A stretch of DNA of 64,000 nt from contig NZ_JBMWAN010000005.1 in NCBI RefSeq assembly GCF_049546785.1, forward strand, positions 62,001 through 126,000, in the 5' to 3' direction. The position numbers and the translations under genes are program-made. The stretch is from Nitrospira_D sp035465795. GTDB lineage: Bacteria; Nitrospirota; Nitrospiria; Nitrospirales; Nitrospiraceae. The notes beneath the pieces are model-generated. The model was not told the origin of the DNA and made no database searches. It was given only the letters and a program-made list of their open reading frames with translations. This document shows, one piece after another, positions 1 to 7,818 of this stretch (its first letter is position 1; the number at the start of each line of letters is the position of its first letter).

Positions 1-333
1 GAGATCGTCACAACCCCCTGCATCGAGGACGGTCCGGCCAAAGCAGCCCTGTTTCATGGAGCCGGTGTGAGGGGGGCCGCAGTCCGTCTGACTCTGCGAG
101 ACAGCGGATACGGGATCGCCCCGGAACACCTCCCGCATATTTTCCAGCCTTTCTTCACAACCAGGCAGCAGGACGGCGGAACCGGCTTGGGATTGGCGAT
201 TTGTCAGCGTGTGATCCTCTCGCTTGGAGGACGCATTGGCGTAGAGAGCGTCGTGGGCCACGGCACGCAATTCATCATTGATCTGCCGCACTTGGACAGA
301 GCGGGAGAGGAAGGGGGGACGTATGACAGGTGA
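1..333 (+). CDS. Sensor histidine kinase, C-terminal part (5' truncated by window edge)
   Basis: The reading frame is open from base 1 to a TGA at 331-333 and gives the last ~110 residues of a two-component sensor kinase. The ATP-binding (HATPase_c) G1/F/G2 region is visible: DSGYGIAP (G1), a phenylalanine-rich FQPFFTT stretch (F box) and GGTGLGLAIC (G2), then a GHGTQFIIDLP ending typical of NtrB-like kinases. The dimerisation/His region and any sensor domain lie outside the window. It overlaps the start of the following sigma54-dependent response regulator by 11 bases, so the two very probably form a cognate pair. The signal sensed cannot be told. Confidence 0.9.
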   Translation, partial: EIVTTPCIEDGPAKAALFHGAGVRGAAVRLTLRDSGYGIAPEHLPHIFQPFFTTRQQDGGTGLGLAICQRVILSLGGRIGVESVVGHGTQFIIDLPHLDRAGEEGGTYDR

Positions 334-1729
334 GCCGGTCATTCTCGTCGTCGATGACGATCAACGGAACCGGGAGATGCTCGCCGAAGCCCTCCGGCAG
401 GCACACTTTCGTGTGGATCTCGCGGGCAGCGGCGAAGAAGCCATCGAGCGAGGAGGACAACGGCTCTACGATGCCGTGTTCAGTGATATCAAGATGGCCT
501 CTGTATCGGGCCTCGACGTCCTGACCGCGTTTCGCGCGATGTCCCCCGAAACCCCGGTGATCCTCCTCACGGCCTTCGGGTCCGTCGAGACCGCGATTCA
601 GGCGATGAAACAGGGCGCGTTCGATTACATCACCAAGCCGTTCAACTTGGACGAAGTGGTGCTGGTCGCGCAGCGCGCCGTTGACCATTGCCGGCTCGTG
701 CGCGACCATCGTCATCTGCAAAAGGCGTTCACTGAGCACCCTCGTGCCGCTTCCATGATCGGGCGAAGCCGCAAGATGGTGGACGTCTTTAAGGTCGTCG
801 GGAAGCTCGCTCGCAGCCGGGCAGCCGTACTCATTCAGGGTGAAAGCGGCACAGGAAAAGAACTGATCGCGCGCGCGATCCATGACAACAGCGCCCGTGC
901 GGCACGCCCCTTCGTCGCGGTGAATTGCAGCGCCATACCCGACACCCTCATCGAGAGCGAATTGTTTGGCCATGTCAAAGGATCGTTTACCGGCGCGCAT
1001 TCGTTTCGTCGCGGCCTGCTGGAAGAATCCAGCGGGGGTACGTTCTTTTTGGATGAAGTGGGGGATCTCACCCCTGCCGGTCAAGCCAAGTTACTCCGCG
1101 CCATCCAAGAAGGAGAAGTCCGGCGGGTCGGGAGCAACGAGTCGATCCCGCTGGATTTGCGTGTGATCGCGGCTTCTCGCCGCAACCTCCAGCAGCTCGT
1201 GACTGCCGGACGGTTTCGGGAAGATCTGCTGTATCGGCTGAATACCGTCACCCTGACGCTCCCCCCACTCAGAGAGAGACCTGAGGACATTCCTCTCCTC
1301 GCCGAGTTCTTTCTTGCTCGAAACAGTGGGGAGCAAGAAGCCCCGACCGCATCGCTCTCGCCCGATGCGATGCAGGCCCTCATCCGCTACCCCTGGCCAG
1401 GAAATGTGCGCGAGTTGCAGCACGTGATTGAGCGCGCAGTCGCGCTGGCCAGCCACAGTGTCCTATCGGTGGATGACCTCCCTTCAGAAATGCGCAGTGC
1501 CGAAGGGCATCGGAGCGATCTCACCAGCAGCCTTCCCGGAACGCTGAGCGCCCTTCAGCGTGAACACGTGCTAAAAGTGTTGGAGGCCACGGGAGGCAAC
1601 AAAGAACGCGCCGCTCGCTTGCTGGGCATCAGCCGGCGGACGTTGTACCGCTTTCTCGATCGTTACGGACTGTTCCACAGTCCGTCCCCGTCCGAACCCA
1701 TCTCACCTGACCCCGGCATAACAAGTTAG
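323..1729 (+). CDS. Sigma54-dependent response regulator (NtrC family)
   Basis: A 468-residue activator with three domains. The N-terminal receiver (about 1-120) has the acidic pocket VVDDD, phospho-acceptor Asp55 in FSDIKM and Lys in TKPF. The central AAA+ domain has Walker A GESGTGKE and the sigma54-contacting loop, which reads GSFTGA rather than the usual GAFTGA. The C-terminal Fis-type HTH (about 425-465) contains ERAARLLGISRRTLYR. The start at 323 was chosen over an upstream in-frame ATG because it follows a G-rich Shine-Dalgarno (GAAGGGGGG) and begins MTGEPVILVVDDD; it overlaps the kinase gene. Once phosphorylated it should activate RNA polymerase-sigma54 promoters. Two candidate promoters of that type lie within 9 kb. 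Confidence 0.95.
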   Translation: MTGEPVILVVDDDQRNREMLAEALRQAHFRVDLAGSGEEAIERGGQRLYDAVFSDIKMASVSGLDVLTAFRAMSPETPVILLTAFGSVETAIQAMKQGAFDYITKPFNLDEVVLVAQRAVDHCRLVRDHRHLQKAFTEHPRAASMIGRSRKMVDVFKVVGKLARSRAAVLIQGESGTGKELIARAIHDNSARAARPFVAVNCSAIPDTLIESELFGHVKGSFTGAHSFRRGLLEESSGGTFFLDEVGDLTPAGQAKLLRAIQEGEVRRVGSNESIPLDLRVIAASRRNLQQLVTAGRFREDLLYRLNTVTLTLPPLRERPEDIPLLAEFFLARNSGEQEAPTASLSPDAMQALIRYPWPGNVRELQHVIERAVALASHSVLSVDDLPSEMRSAEGHRSDLTSSLPGTLSALQREHVLKVLEATGGNKERAARLLGISRRTLYRFLDRYGLFHSPSPSEPISPDPGITS

Positions 1730-1909
1730 ATTACCCGTTAGATTACCCCCCCCCTTGCGCGCATTCGCACATCCCCCCTGTGCGGGTTTGACATGCCCTG
1801 ACAGACTGTCTCAGTCGCAACCAGTCCTTTCGATTAACCCGATCTCATGTAAGCCTAATTCTTGGGCGTGAACATCGTTTCCGCTCATTAACCGTTCGGT
1901 CACACGTCG

Positions 1910-1926
1910 TTGGTATGCGTATTGCT
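1910..1926 (+). promoter_or_regulatory. Putative sigma54 (-24/-12) promoter
   Basis: TTGGTATGCGTATTGCT matches the sigma54 consensus TGGCACG-N4-TTGCW with one change in the -24 box. The GG (1912-1913) and GC (1924-1925) are separated by exactly ten bases. It lies about 90 bases upstream of the zinc-ribbon gene at 2017 and directly after a sigma54 activator gene. It is a motif match only. Confidence 0.5.
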
Positions 1927-2016
1927 GTAGTTTCTATTCGTTCATACCCGACCAGCAGGACACACACACCCGCTGGATACTGACAGGAGCGCAAGAGATA
2001 TCAGGGAGGAAACAGC

Positions 2017-2397
2017 ATGTCGTGCAAACGATGCGGGGGATTGATGGTGATCGACATGTTTCGTGAGAGTGCGCAGAAAGACTTTCACCGTGGCATACCG
2101 ACAGCCCGATGCCTGAATTGCGGAAATTGTGAAGACACCACCATTCTGAGCAACAGGCTCGCTTCCAACGCGCGACAACGACCAGATCGCCCCCGCAGCA
2201 TGCCCGGGACGATCCTCCCCGCTGAACCAAGTTGCTGGAGGCGAATGACAACTCCTGATGGCCCAATCAGAAACTCCGGCCACGCCAGTACGCAGCACGA
2301 TCGCGGGAAGACTGCCCTCCCTTGCAACGCTAAATGTGTCACCGCGCCAGCCAGAGCAGACACATCCACCGCTTATCTACCGGGGAGGTCAACATGA
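2017..2397 (+). CDS. Small zinc-ribbon protein of unknown function
   Basis: A 126-residue protein preceded by a clear GGGAGGAAA Shine-Dalgarno. The N-terminus carries two CxxC-type knuckles, MSCKRCGG and RCLNCGNC, about 30 residues apart, as in a small zinc ribbon. The C-terminal half is rich in Arg, Pro and Ser and looks unlike a folded domain; the natural protein may end near residue 55, with the rest read through a shifted frame. It sits behind a sigma54-like promoter and ends a few bases after the start of the nucleotidyltransferase gene, so the two may be co-transcribed. Its function is not known. Confidence 0.6.
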   Translation: MSCKRCGGLMVIDMFRESAQKDFHRGIPTARCLNCGNCEDTTILSNRLASNARQRPDRPRSMPGTILPAEPSCWRRMTTPDGPIRNSGHASTQHDRGKTALPCNAKCVTAPARADTSTAYLPGRST

Positions 2398-3398
2398 CAA
2401 CGATCGGAGCGTCTCTGTGGGGAATCATCCTGGCAGGCGGAGAAGGCGTACGGCTGAAACAATTCGTCCGTGAACAGGTCGGTACCGATGCGCCCAAACA
2501 GTTTTGCGCCTTCGTGGGAAAGCGCACGATGCTGGAACGCACGGTGCGAAGAGCGAGGCTATTGATTCCCCCGCAACAGCTGGTTGTCAGTGGAACGGCC
2601 CACCATCGCCCCTACCTGTTCCAGAGTCTCGGCAACACCCCACCTGGCTCTGTCTTGCTTCAGCCGGCGAACCGGGATACGGCGCCGGGTATCCTTTTCC
2701 CACTCATCCATATTTTAAAATCGGCGCCCCGTGCCCTCGTCGCCATTTTCCCCTCAGATCACTTTGTTCTGCCAGGCCGACGCCTCATGCACGCCGTCAG
2801 CCATGCCGCGGCCTACCTCCGACGCACGAATTCCGACTCCCCTATCCTCCTGGCCGCGGAGGCCTCCTATCCTGAAACGGAGTATGGATGGGTCGCACCG
2901 GGAGTCTCCGTTTCATCGGAGGAAGCAGGATCCATCTTCCGTGTGAAGCAGTTCGCCGAAAAGCCTCAGTACCACGATGCCATAACGATGCTCCGTGAAC
3001 GATGGCTGTGGAATACGATGGTCATCGTGGCTCGAGGAGCCTCACTCCTACAGTGTTTCCGAAGTGCGCTACCCGAGCTCGTTGCCTGTTTCGAAATACT
3101 GCAACGTTCTATAGGGACCCGAGCGGAACAGACGGTCACAGACGAGGTCTATCGCGTCATTCCATCGCTAAACTTCTCTGCCGCAGTACTTGCGCATCAG
3201 CCTGATCACTTACTGGTATCCCCAATTCGACAGATGCAATGGAGTGACTGGGGAAACAAGGAGCGGATTACCCAAACTCTAGCCTCTCTGCGCTACGCCG
3301 CACGCCCCACGCTCGCCCCCTCGGCGGGCTTCTATCTCCCAGCGGCCGCATTCCCGGGGAGGCGCGAAGTGGCCGACATCACCGCGGAGACAACGTGA
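2394..3398 (+). CDS. Sugar-phosphate nucleotidyltransferase (mannose-1-phosphate guanylyltransferase-like)
   Basis: A 334-residue GT-A-fold nucleotidyltransferase. The N-terminus shows the nucleotide-binding signature GIILAGGEGVRLKQF with a PKQF segment a little later. VAIFPSDHF near residue 120 provides the metal-binding Asp, and VKQFAEKP is the usual sugar-phosphate contact. The best match in kind is a ManC/GMP-type mannose-1-phosphate guanylyltransferase without the C-terminal isomerase domain, though the exact sugar cannot be fixed. The start at 2394 has the Shine-Dalgarno GGGGAGG seven bases upstream and overlaps the end of the zinc-ribbon gene by four bases. It probably makes an activated sugar for a surface polysaccharide or glycoconjugate. 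Confidence 0.8.
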   Translation: MTTIGASLWGIILAGGEGVRLKQFVREQVGTDAPKQFCAFVGKRTMLERTVRRARLLIPPQQLVVSGTAHHRPYLFQSLGNTPPGSVLLQPANRDTAPGILFPLIHILKSAPRALVAIFPSDHFVLPGRRLMHAVSHAAAYLRRTNSDSPILLAAEASYPETEYGWVAPGVSVSSEEAGSIFRVKQFAEKPQYHDAITMLRERWLWNTMVIVARGASLLQCFRSALPELVACFEILQRSIGTRAEQTVTDEVYRVIPSLNFSAAVLAHQPDHLLVSPIRQMQWSDWGNKERITQTLASLRYAARPTLAPSAGFYLPAAAFPGRREVADITAETT

Positions 3399-3440
3399 CA
3401 CATCCCACTCAGAGAGAGACCCTCGCAAGAAGGAGGCTAT

Positions 3441-3842
3441 ATGGACGGCTATGGAAAGCGAATACTTGTCATTGACGATGATGCTGGTTGCCGAGAGGTG
3501 TTGAGGGCCCAGTTGGAACACGAAGGATATGCCGTACAAACGGCCTGCGATGGCCTGGCAGGTTTAGATGAGATGGGGAACCGACGCTTTGATGCGGTCA
3601 TCTCGGATGGTCACACACCGGGATTAAGCGGCCTCGAGTTTGCCGCCTTTAGCGGGCTCGCGTGGCCTGACACTCCCGTTATTCTCCTTTCGGGCGACCT
3701 GAACTACCTCGCGCAATCCACAGATCAATATGAAGCGGTCGCTTGTATTCGCAAACCATATGAGGTCTCCGTGCTCCTGAGCGTGCTACGCACAGCCACG
3801 CAACCGGTTTCAAGGAACCAGGCTCTCTTTCCTATGGTGTAG
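3441..3842 (+). CDS. Single-domain response regulator
   Basis: A 133-residue CheY-like receiver with no output domain. The acidic cluster is VIDDD (12-14), the phospho-acceptor is Asp56 in VISDGHTPG, the switch Ser is in ILLSGD and the conserved Lys is in IRKPYE. AAGGAGG lies seven bases upstream of the ATG. It follows the nucleotidyltransferase by about 40 bases and precedes a second similar receiver. Such stand-alone receivers act by protein contact or in phosphorelays; the partner is not evident here. Confidence 0.9.
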   Translation: MDGYGKRILVIDDDAGCREVLRAQLEHEGYAVQTACDGLAGLDEMGNRRFDAVISDGHTPGLSGLEFAAFSGLAWPDTPVILLSGDLNYLAQSTDQYEAVACIRKPYEVSVLLSVLRTATQPVSRNQALFPMV

Positions 3843-3921
3843 GGTACAGACTGAGGATCGTGCGTATGGGCAACCGCAGACTGTTCGCAATGGCAGACCG
3901 CACTGCCACAAGGAGCGCACT

Positions 3922-4332
3922 ATGGCTGGCCAAAGAAAAACCGTTCTGGTTGCAGAAGATCATGAGAGCAGCCGGACAATGCTAGCACTACTGCTCGAAC
4001 AAGCCCAGTACGAGGTCTGTCTGGCCGGTGACGGACACGAAGCGTTGGAGCACATGCTCAAAGCGATCTTCGATGCCGTGATTACGGACTGGGATATGCC
4101 CAGAGTGAACGGATCGGAGCTCCTTATAATTAGCCGAATCCTCTGGCCGGGCACTCCCGTCATTATCGTCTCAGCTCAGGCTGCCCCTTCTGCTGAGGGT
4201 ATTCCACGAGGAGCCTTCGCCTGGCTCACAAAACCATACCAATCGAACGACTTGCTGCAGATCCTTCAAGCAGCTGTCGACACATCTGCACAAGAGCGCT
4301 GGCAACAGCCCGTCACAACAACATTCCTGTAA
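3922..4332 (+). CDS. Single-domain response regulator
   Basis: A 136-residue receiver protein with acidic residues AEDH (12-13), phospho-acceptor Asp56 in VITDWDMP, the Ser of IIVSAQ and the Lys of LTKPYQ. There is no output domain. An AAGGAG Shine-Dalgarno precedes the ATG. It is a paralogue of the receiver 80 bases upstream (same length, same YxV-DG-AL pattern), probably an old tandem duplication. The partner kinase is unknown; the kinase whose end opens this window is a candidate only by proximity. Confidence 0.9.
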   Translation: MAGQRKTVLVAEDHESSRTMLALLLEQAQYEVCLAGDGHEALEHMLKAIFDAVITDWDMPRVNGSELLIISRILWPGTPVIIVSAQAAPSAEGIPRGAFAWLTKPYQSNDLLQILQAAVDTSAQERWQQPVTTTFL

Positions 4333-4677
4333 TGACCATGTCTTATCTTATTGCTCCATCATCGGACTTACGTTCGTGGCTCTGCGTATCCTCTCCCATC
4401 AATCTGACCAGAGCGGCCTTGCCGCCCCTGTCGACAGCAGGCGTCGGCTTATCGGCTATCCCTCAGGGTTATGCACGATCCCTTTTTATCCCATGAGTAT
4501 TGCGGTGAACCTCTACAGATACAGATGGCATAGCCCGTCCTCATCGAATCCCTTGTTCATGCCCCAGGGGAGCGCTGAGACCCACGGATCTAGGCTGATA
4601 CGTCTCAGGTTTGGTGACCACGTATGTGCAGGAGCGGAACACAGATCGCTCGCCACCACTTACATAGGAGATTCATG
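4333..4677. other. Intergenic region without a recognisable gene
   Basis: About 345 bases between the second receiver gene and the HtrA gene. A 100-codon open frame at 4376 has no Shine-Dalgarno or family resemblance and was not accepted. No convincing promoter or terminator was seen apart from the Shine-Dalgarno AGGAG at 4666-4670 belonging to the protease gene. Confidence 0.5.
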
Positions 4678-5829
4678 ATGAAACACCCAGCCATATCCCT
4701 GCTCCTAGGCGGAATATTGTGCATGGCCGCATCCGCCCCAATCACTGTTCTCGCGCATGACCGGAATGAAGACCAGCTCGTCCGTCTTTACCAACATCTT
4801 GCCCCGGCCACGGTCTATCTCTCCGTCATCTATGACTCGCTCCACCCGCTCTCCGATCCAAGTACCACAGGTGTCGGCGCCGGGTTTATAATCGAAAAAT
4901 CAGGAACTGTGCTGACCAATGCCCATGTCGTGGACGGTGCCACCATCATCGCCGTCACGCTCTTCGACGGGAATCGGGTCACCGCCGAGCTCCTTGCCCT
5001 CGATTCAGCTCAGGACATCGCCATTCTGCGACTCCCGCCGGCCAAGCACGGCTATCCGACGGTGGCGCTGGGTGACTCGAAAACCCTTCACATCGGACAG
5101 CAGGCCCTCGTCGTGGGCAGCCCATTTGGGCTGGGATTCACCCTCACCAGCGGCATTATCAGCGGGCTGGGACCGGCAACCGGACTACCGGATACCACTC
5201 CGACCCGCATCATCCAAACCACGGCTCCGATCAACCCCGGCAACAGCGGCGGGCCGCTCGTGGATTCGAAAGGAGAGGTGATCGGCATCACAACCGCGAC
5301 CCTGATGGGAGCGCAGAACATCGGGTTTGCGATTCCTATCAACACTGCCAAAGAAGTTCTGGCTGAGTTCACTGCCAAGGGAAGCATCACGCGGCCTTGG
5401 CTGGGCATCGGGGGCAAGTTTCCCGCGGATCAGATGATTGCGCTCTTTGCGATTCCCCTGGCCGGAGGCTTGATCATTGAAGATGTGGAGGACGGGAGTC
5501 CTGCAGCGGAGGCCGGGGTGAAGTCGGGAACCCTTCGCCTGACGGTCGAAGATGTTCCATGGGTGTTGGGTGGAGATATTCTGCTGTCCCTCAATGGGCA
5601 TCCCACAATCGATCCCGAAACGTTCGCCAAAGCCATCAAACCTCTGGCAGCAGGACAACAAGTCGAAGTGGAAATCTTACGGAATGGCGAGCACAGGCGC
5701 CTTTGGATTGTACTTCGGGAGCGCCCGCGAGGCTCCTTGCGGCCCAAGACGATATCCAGCCGGCCGACCGTCGGATTACCGTCCCACGGGCTTTCGTGGA
5801 AGCAGCAGACGCGGTTCATCCCGTTCTAA
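4678..5829 (+). CDS. HtrA/DegP-family serine protease, exported
   Basis: A 383-residue trypsin-like protease with one PDZ domain. The N-terminal signal peptide ends about residue 26 (TVLAHD). The catalytic triad is visible: His83 in TNAHVVDG, Asp113 in SAQDIAILRL, Ser190 in NPGNSGGPL. A single PDZ domain spans roughly 225-355, with a Pro/Arg-rich tail after it. The family does periplasmic protein quality control, cutting misfolded envelope proteins. Two adjacent ATGs (4675, 4678) are possible; 4678 gives the better seven-base spacing to AGGAG. It lies 23 bases before sthA, so the two may be co-transcribed, although no functional link is obvious. Confidence 0.93.
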   Translation: MKHPAISLLLGGILCMAASAPITVLAHDRNEDQLVRLYQHLAPATVYLSVIYDSLHPLSDPSTTGVGAGFIIEKSGTVLTNAHVVDGATIIAVTLFDGNRVTAELLALDSAQDIAILRLPPAKHGYPTVALGDSKTLHIGQQALVVGSPFGLGFTLTSGIISGLGPATGLPDTTPTRIIQTTAPINPGNSGGPLVDSKGEVIGITTATLMGAQNIGFAIPINTAKEVLAEFTAKGSITRPWLGIGGKFPADQMIALFAIPLAGGLIIEDVEDGSPAAEAGVKSGTLRLTVEDVPWVLGGDILLSLNGHPTIDPETFAKAIKPLAAGQQVEVEILRNGEHRRLWIVLRERPRGSLRPKTISSRPTVGLPSHGLSWKQQTRFIPF

Positions 5830-5852
5830 GATGAACACGAGGGTGCTCAGTA

Positions 5853-7253
5853 ATGACACAGGCCTATGACTTCGATCTGTTATGCATCGGGAGCGGCCCG
5901 GCCGGGCAGCGGGCGGCGATTCAAGCTGCCAAATTGGGCAAACGTGTTGCGGTCATTGAACGCAGACGGCTCCTCGGAGGCGTCTGCGTAGAAACCGGCA
6001 CGATCCCCAGCAAGACCTTTCGCGAAGCCGTGCTCTCCTTTATGTGCGCCGCCCACCATGTGGAACAACATCTAGGAACGCACTTCGACAGTCGGCCCAC
6101 GGCGGAGCAACTGCTGGCGCGGGTCGCGGACGTGACGAAGCGGGAAGTCGGGGTCGTCGCGGATCAGCTTGGGCGGAACGATGTCGCATTGATTCAAGGC
6201 GAGGCATCTTTTCAAGACGCGCATACCGTCACAGTGATCGGTGGGCAGGAATCCAGGATTGTGACAGCGGCAAACATTCTCATCGCGGTCGGAACTGTTC
6301 CTGCGCAACCGGAGGGCGTGCCGGTTGATGGAGAGGCAATTCTGACCAGCGACGACATGGTGAAACTCAAGACGCTCCCCCGCAAGATGACCATCATTGG
6401 CGGGGGCATCATCGGCATCGAATATGCTTCCATGCTGGCCGCATTGAAGATCAACGTCACACTGGTAGACAAGCGGACGCGACTCCTGGAGTTTCTGGAC
6501 TCGGAGATCGTGGATGAGTTGATGCATCAAATGCGGAGTCGTAACGTGACTTTCCGACTGGGCGAAGCAGTCGAACGACTGGAACTGGCGGAGGAGCGAC
6601 CACGCCGAGTCGTGATAACTCTGGAGTCAGGAAAGCGCATCGTGACCGAATCGGTGCTCTATTCGGTGGGGAGAACCGGAGCCGCCGATCGACTCAATCT
6701 TGCCGCCGCCGGTTTAACCGCGGACAAGCGGGGACGATTGACTGTGGATGCTCACTTTCGGACGGAGGTCCCGCACATCTTTGCCGCCGGCGATATCATC
6801 GGCTATCCGAGCCTCGCCTCCACCTCCGCCTCGCAAGGACGGCAGGTGGCTTGTCACGCGTTTGGGGTCGAGGTCGAACCTCTTCCCGCGCATTTACCGG
6901 TTGGCATTTATGCCATTCCGGAAATTTCCATGGCCGGACCGCCGGAGCACGAACTGACCGAACAGCGCGTTCCCTATGAAAGCGGAGTCGCCCGCTATCG
7001 AGAGATCGCCAGGGGACAAATTCTCGGGGACGATAGCGGTTTGGTCAAGCTCCTCTTTCACCGGGAAGATAAGCGCCTTCTTGGTGTTCATGCGATCGGA
7101 ACCGGCGCGACGGAACTGATTCATATCGGGCAGGCCGTACTGGATCTCAACGGCGGACTGAATTATTTTCTGCGAACGGTGTTCAATTACCCGACGCTGG
7201 CGGAATGTTACAAGGTGGCGGCCCTGGACGCATTCAATAAACTGTCGACATGA
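5853..7253 (+). CDS. sthA: Soluble pyridine nucleotide transhydrogenase
   Basis: A 466-residue FAD flavoprotein of the pyridine nucleotide-disulfide oxidoreductase family that equilibrates NADPH and NADH in the cytosol. The FAD-binding GSGPAG is at 13-18, and the NAD(P)-binding IGGGIIGIEYA and second FAD motif HIFAAGDIIG follow. The redox motif region reads GGVCVETGTIPSK: Cys45 is kept but the position of the second active-site Cys is Thr50, as in SthA and unlike lipoamide dehydrogenase or glutathione reductase. The dimerisation domain ends FNYPTLAECYKVAALDA. A second, decayed copy of exactly this C-terminus lies 400 bases downstream. Confidence 0.93.
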   Translation: MTQAYDFDLLCIGSGPAGQRAAIQAAKLGKRVAVIERRRLLGGVCVETGTIPSKTFREAVLSFMCAAHHVEQHLGTHFDSRPTAEQLLARVADVTKREVGVVADQLGRNDVALIQGEASFQDAHTVTVIGGQESRIVTAANILIAVGTVPAQPEGVPVDGEAILTSDDMVKLKTLPRKMTIIGGGIIGIEYASMLAALKINVTLVDKRTRLLEFLDSEIVDELMHQMRSRNVTFRLGEAVERLELAEERPRRVVITLESGKRIVTESVLYSVGRTGAADRLNLAAAGLTADKRGRLTVDAHFRTEVPHIFAAGDIIGYPSLASTSASQGRQVACHAFGVEVEPLPAHLPVGIYAIPEISMAGPPEHELTEQRVPYESGVARYREIARGQILGDDSGLVKLLFHREDKRLLGVHAIGTGATELIHIGQAVLDLNGGLNYFLRTVFNYPTLAECYKVAALDAFNKLST

Positions 7254-7288
7254 TTACGGGACGTGAACCGGAGGAGAGCGAGGAACAT

Positions 7289-7486
7289 ATGAGTCTTTTC
7301 CCGTACGGGATCTTGAAGCCGCCTCTCGGAAATGGATTCTTTGCGACTCTGTCGATCCTCGGCCCCTGCCTGCTCTTCGCTGCATGTGCAAGCGTGGACA
7401 CTATTCTGCTGACCAGCGAGAAGTTTCCTCCCAAGGCATCAGGAGCAATGGATCTTACAGCGCAACCATCTCGTCTTGGCGCGTGA
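7289..7486 (+). pseudogene. Truncated lipoprotein gene
   Basis: An ATG with GAGGAA upstream opens a frame that starts like a bacterial lipoprotein: a hydrophobic stretch followed by the lipobox LFAAC. It then reads SVDTILLTSEKFPPK and soon stops. In the +1 frame the DNA continues open with a charged, Gln-rich coiled-coil-like sequence (WILQRNHLVLARDLLQ...). This suggests a frameshifted or fused relic, not an intact 65-residue lipoprotein. The original function is unknown. Confidence 0.5.
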
Positions 7487-7660
7487 CCTGCTTCAACGGG
7501 CTTCCCAAAGCCCTGACGAGAAAGGACAACTGCTGGACCAGTGGCGCCAACACCGGCCGCAATAGGTGAAAGCCGTGGAGGAATTGCGCCGCCAACGACA
7601 ACACTTGGAAAGTAACCATCTGGAGGTGGAAGCCCGGTTGGTCGAACGTGAGCTTCAGTG
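7448..7660 (+). pseudogene. Remnant of a coiled-coil protein gene
   Basis: One frame reads LVLARDLLQRASQSPDEKGQ, LLDQWRQHRPQ, an in-frame TAG at about 7563, then VKAVEELRRQRQHLESNHLE, VEARLVEREL and a TGA at 7658-7660. It is strongly heptad-like and polar, typical of real coding sequence, but is broken by the stop and has no start of its own. It appears to be a gene fragment trapped between sthA and the second sthA tail. Family not recognised. Confidence 0.45.
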
Positions 7661-7661
7661 A

Positions 7662-7763
7662 ATACCCTTTCTGGCGACGATGTTCAACTACCCCACCCTT
7701 GCCGAGTGTCATACGGTAGCCGGCTTGAACGCCTCTTATAAACTGGTTCGCTCAGCGCGTTAA
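7662..7763 (+). pseudogene. 3'-end remnant of a second sthA copy
   Basis: Translation from 7668 gives FLATMFNYPTLAECHTVAGL followed by NASYKLVRSAR and a TAA at 7761-7763. This aligns without gaps to the SthA C-terminus at about 7167-7250 (FLRTVFNYPTLAECYKVAAL, then DAFNKL). Nothing of the rest of sthA is present upstream, so it is a 31-codon stump. The differing third positions show that it is not a very recent duplication. Confidence 0.75.
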
Positions 7764-7818
7764 CACGATGAACGGTTCCGAACAACGTGTGCTCACCATC
7801 AGGAGAGGACCGAGCCCT

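Noticed and set aside
275..1084. 269-codon frame on the minus strand
   Set aside because: It is antisense to the sigma54 activator, which has unmistakable domains; its translation has no family pattern.
3888..3912. GG-N11-GC sigma54-like match before the second receiver gene
   Set aside because: Spacing between GG and GC is eleven, one more than sigma54 tolerates well.
4376..4678. 100-codon frame before the HtrA gene
   Set aside because: No Shine-Dalgarno, no recognisable motifs, low-quality composition.
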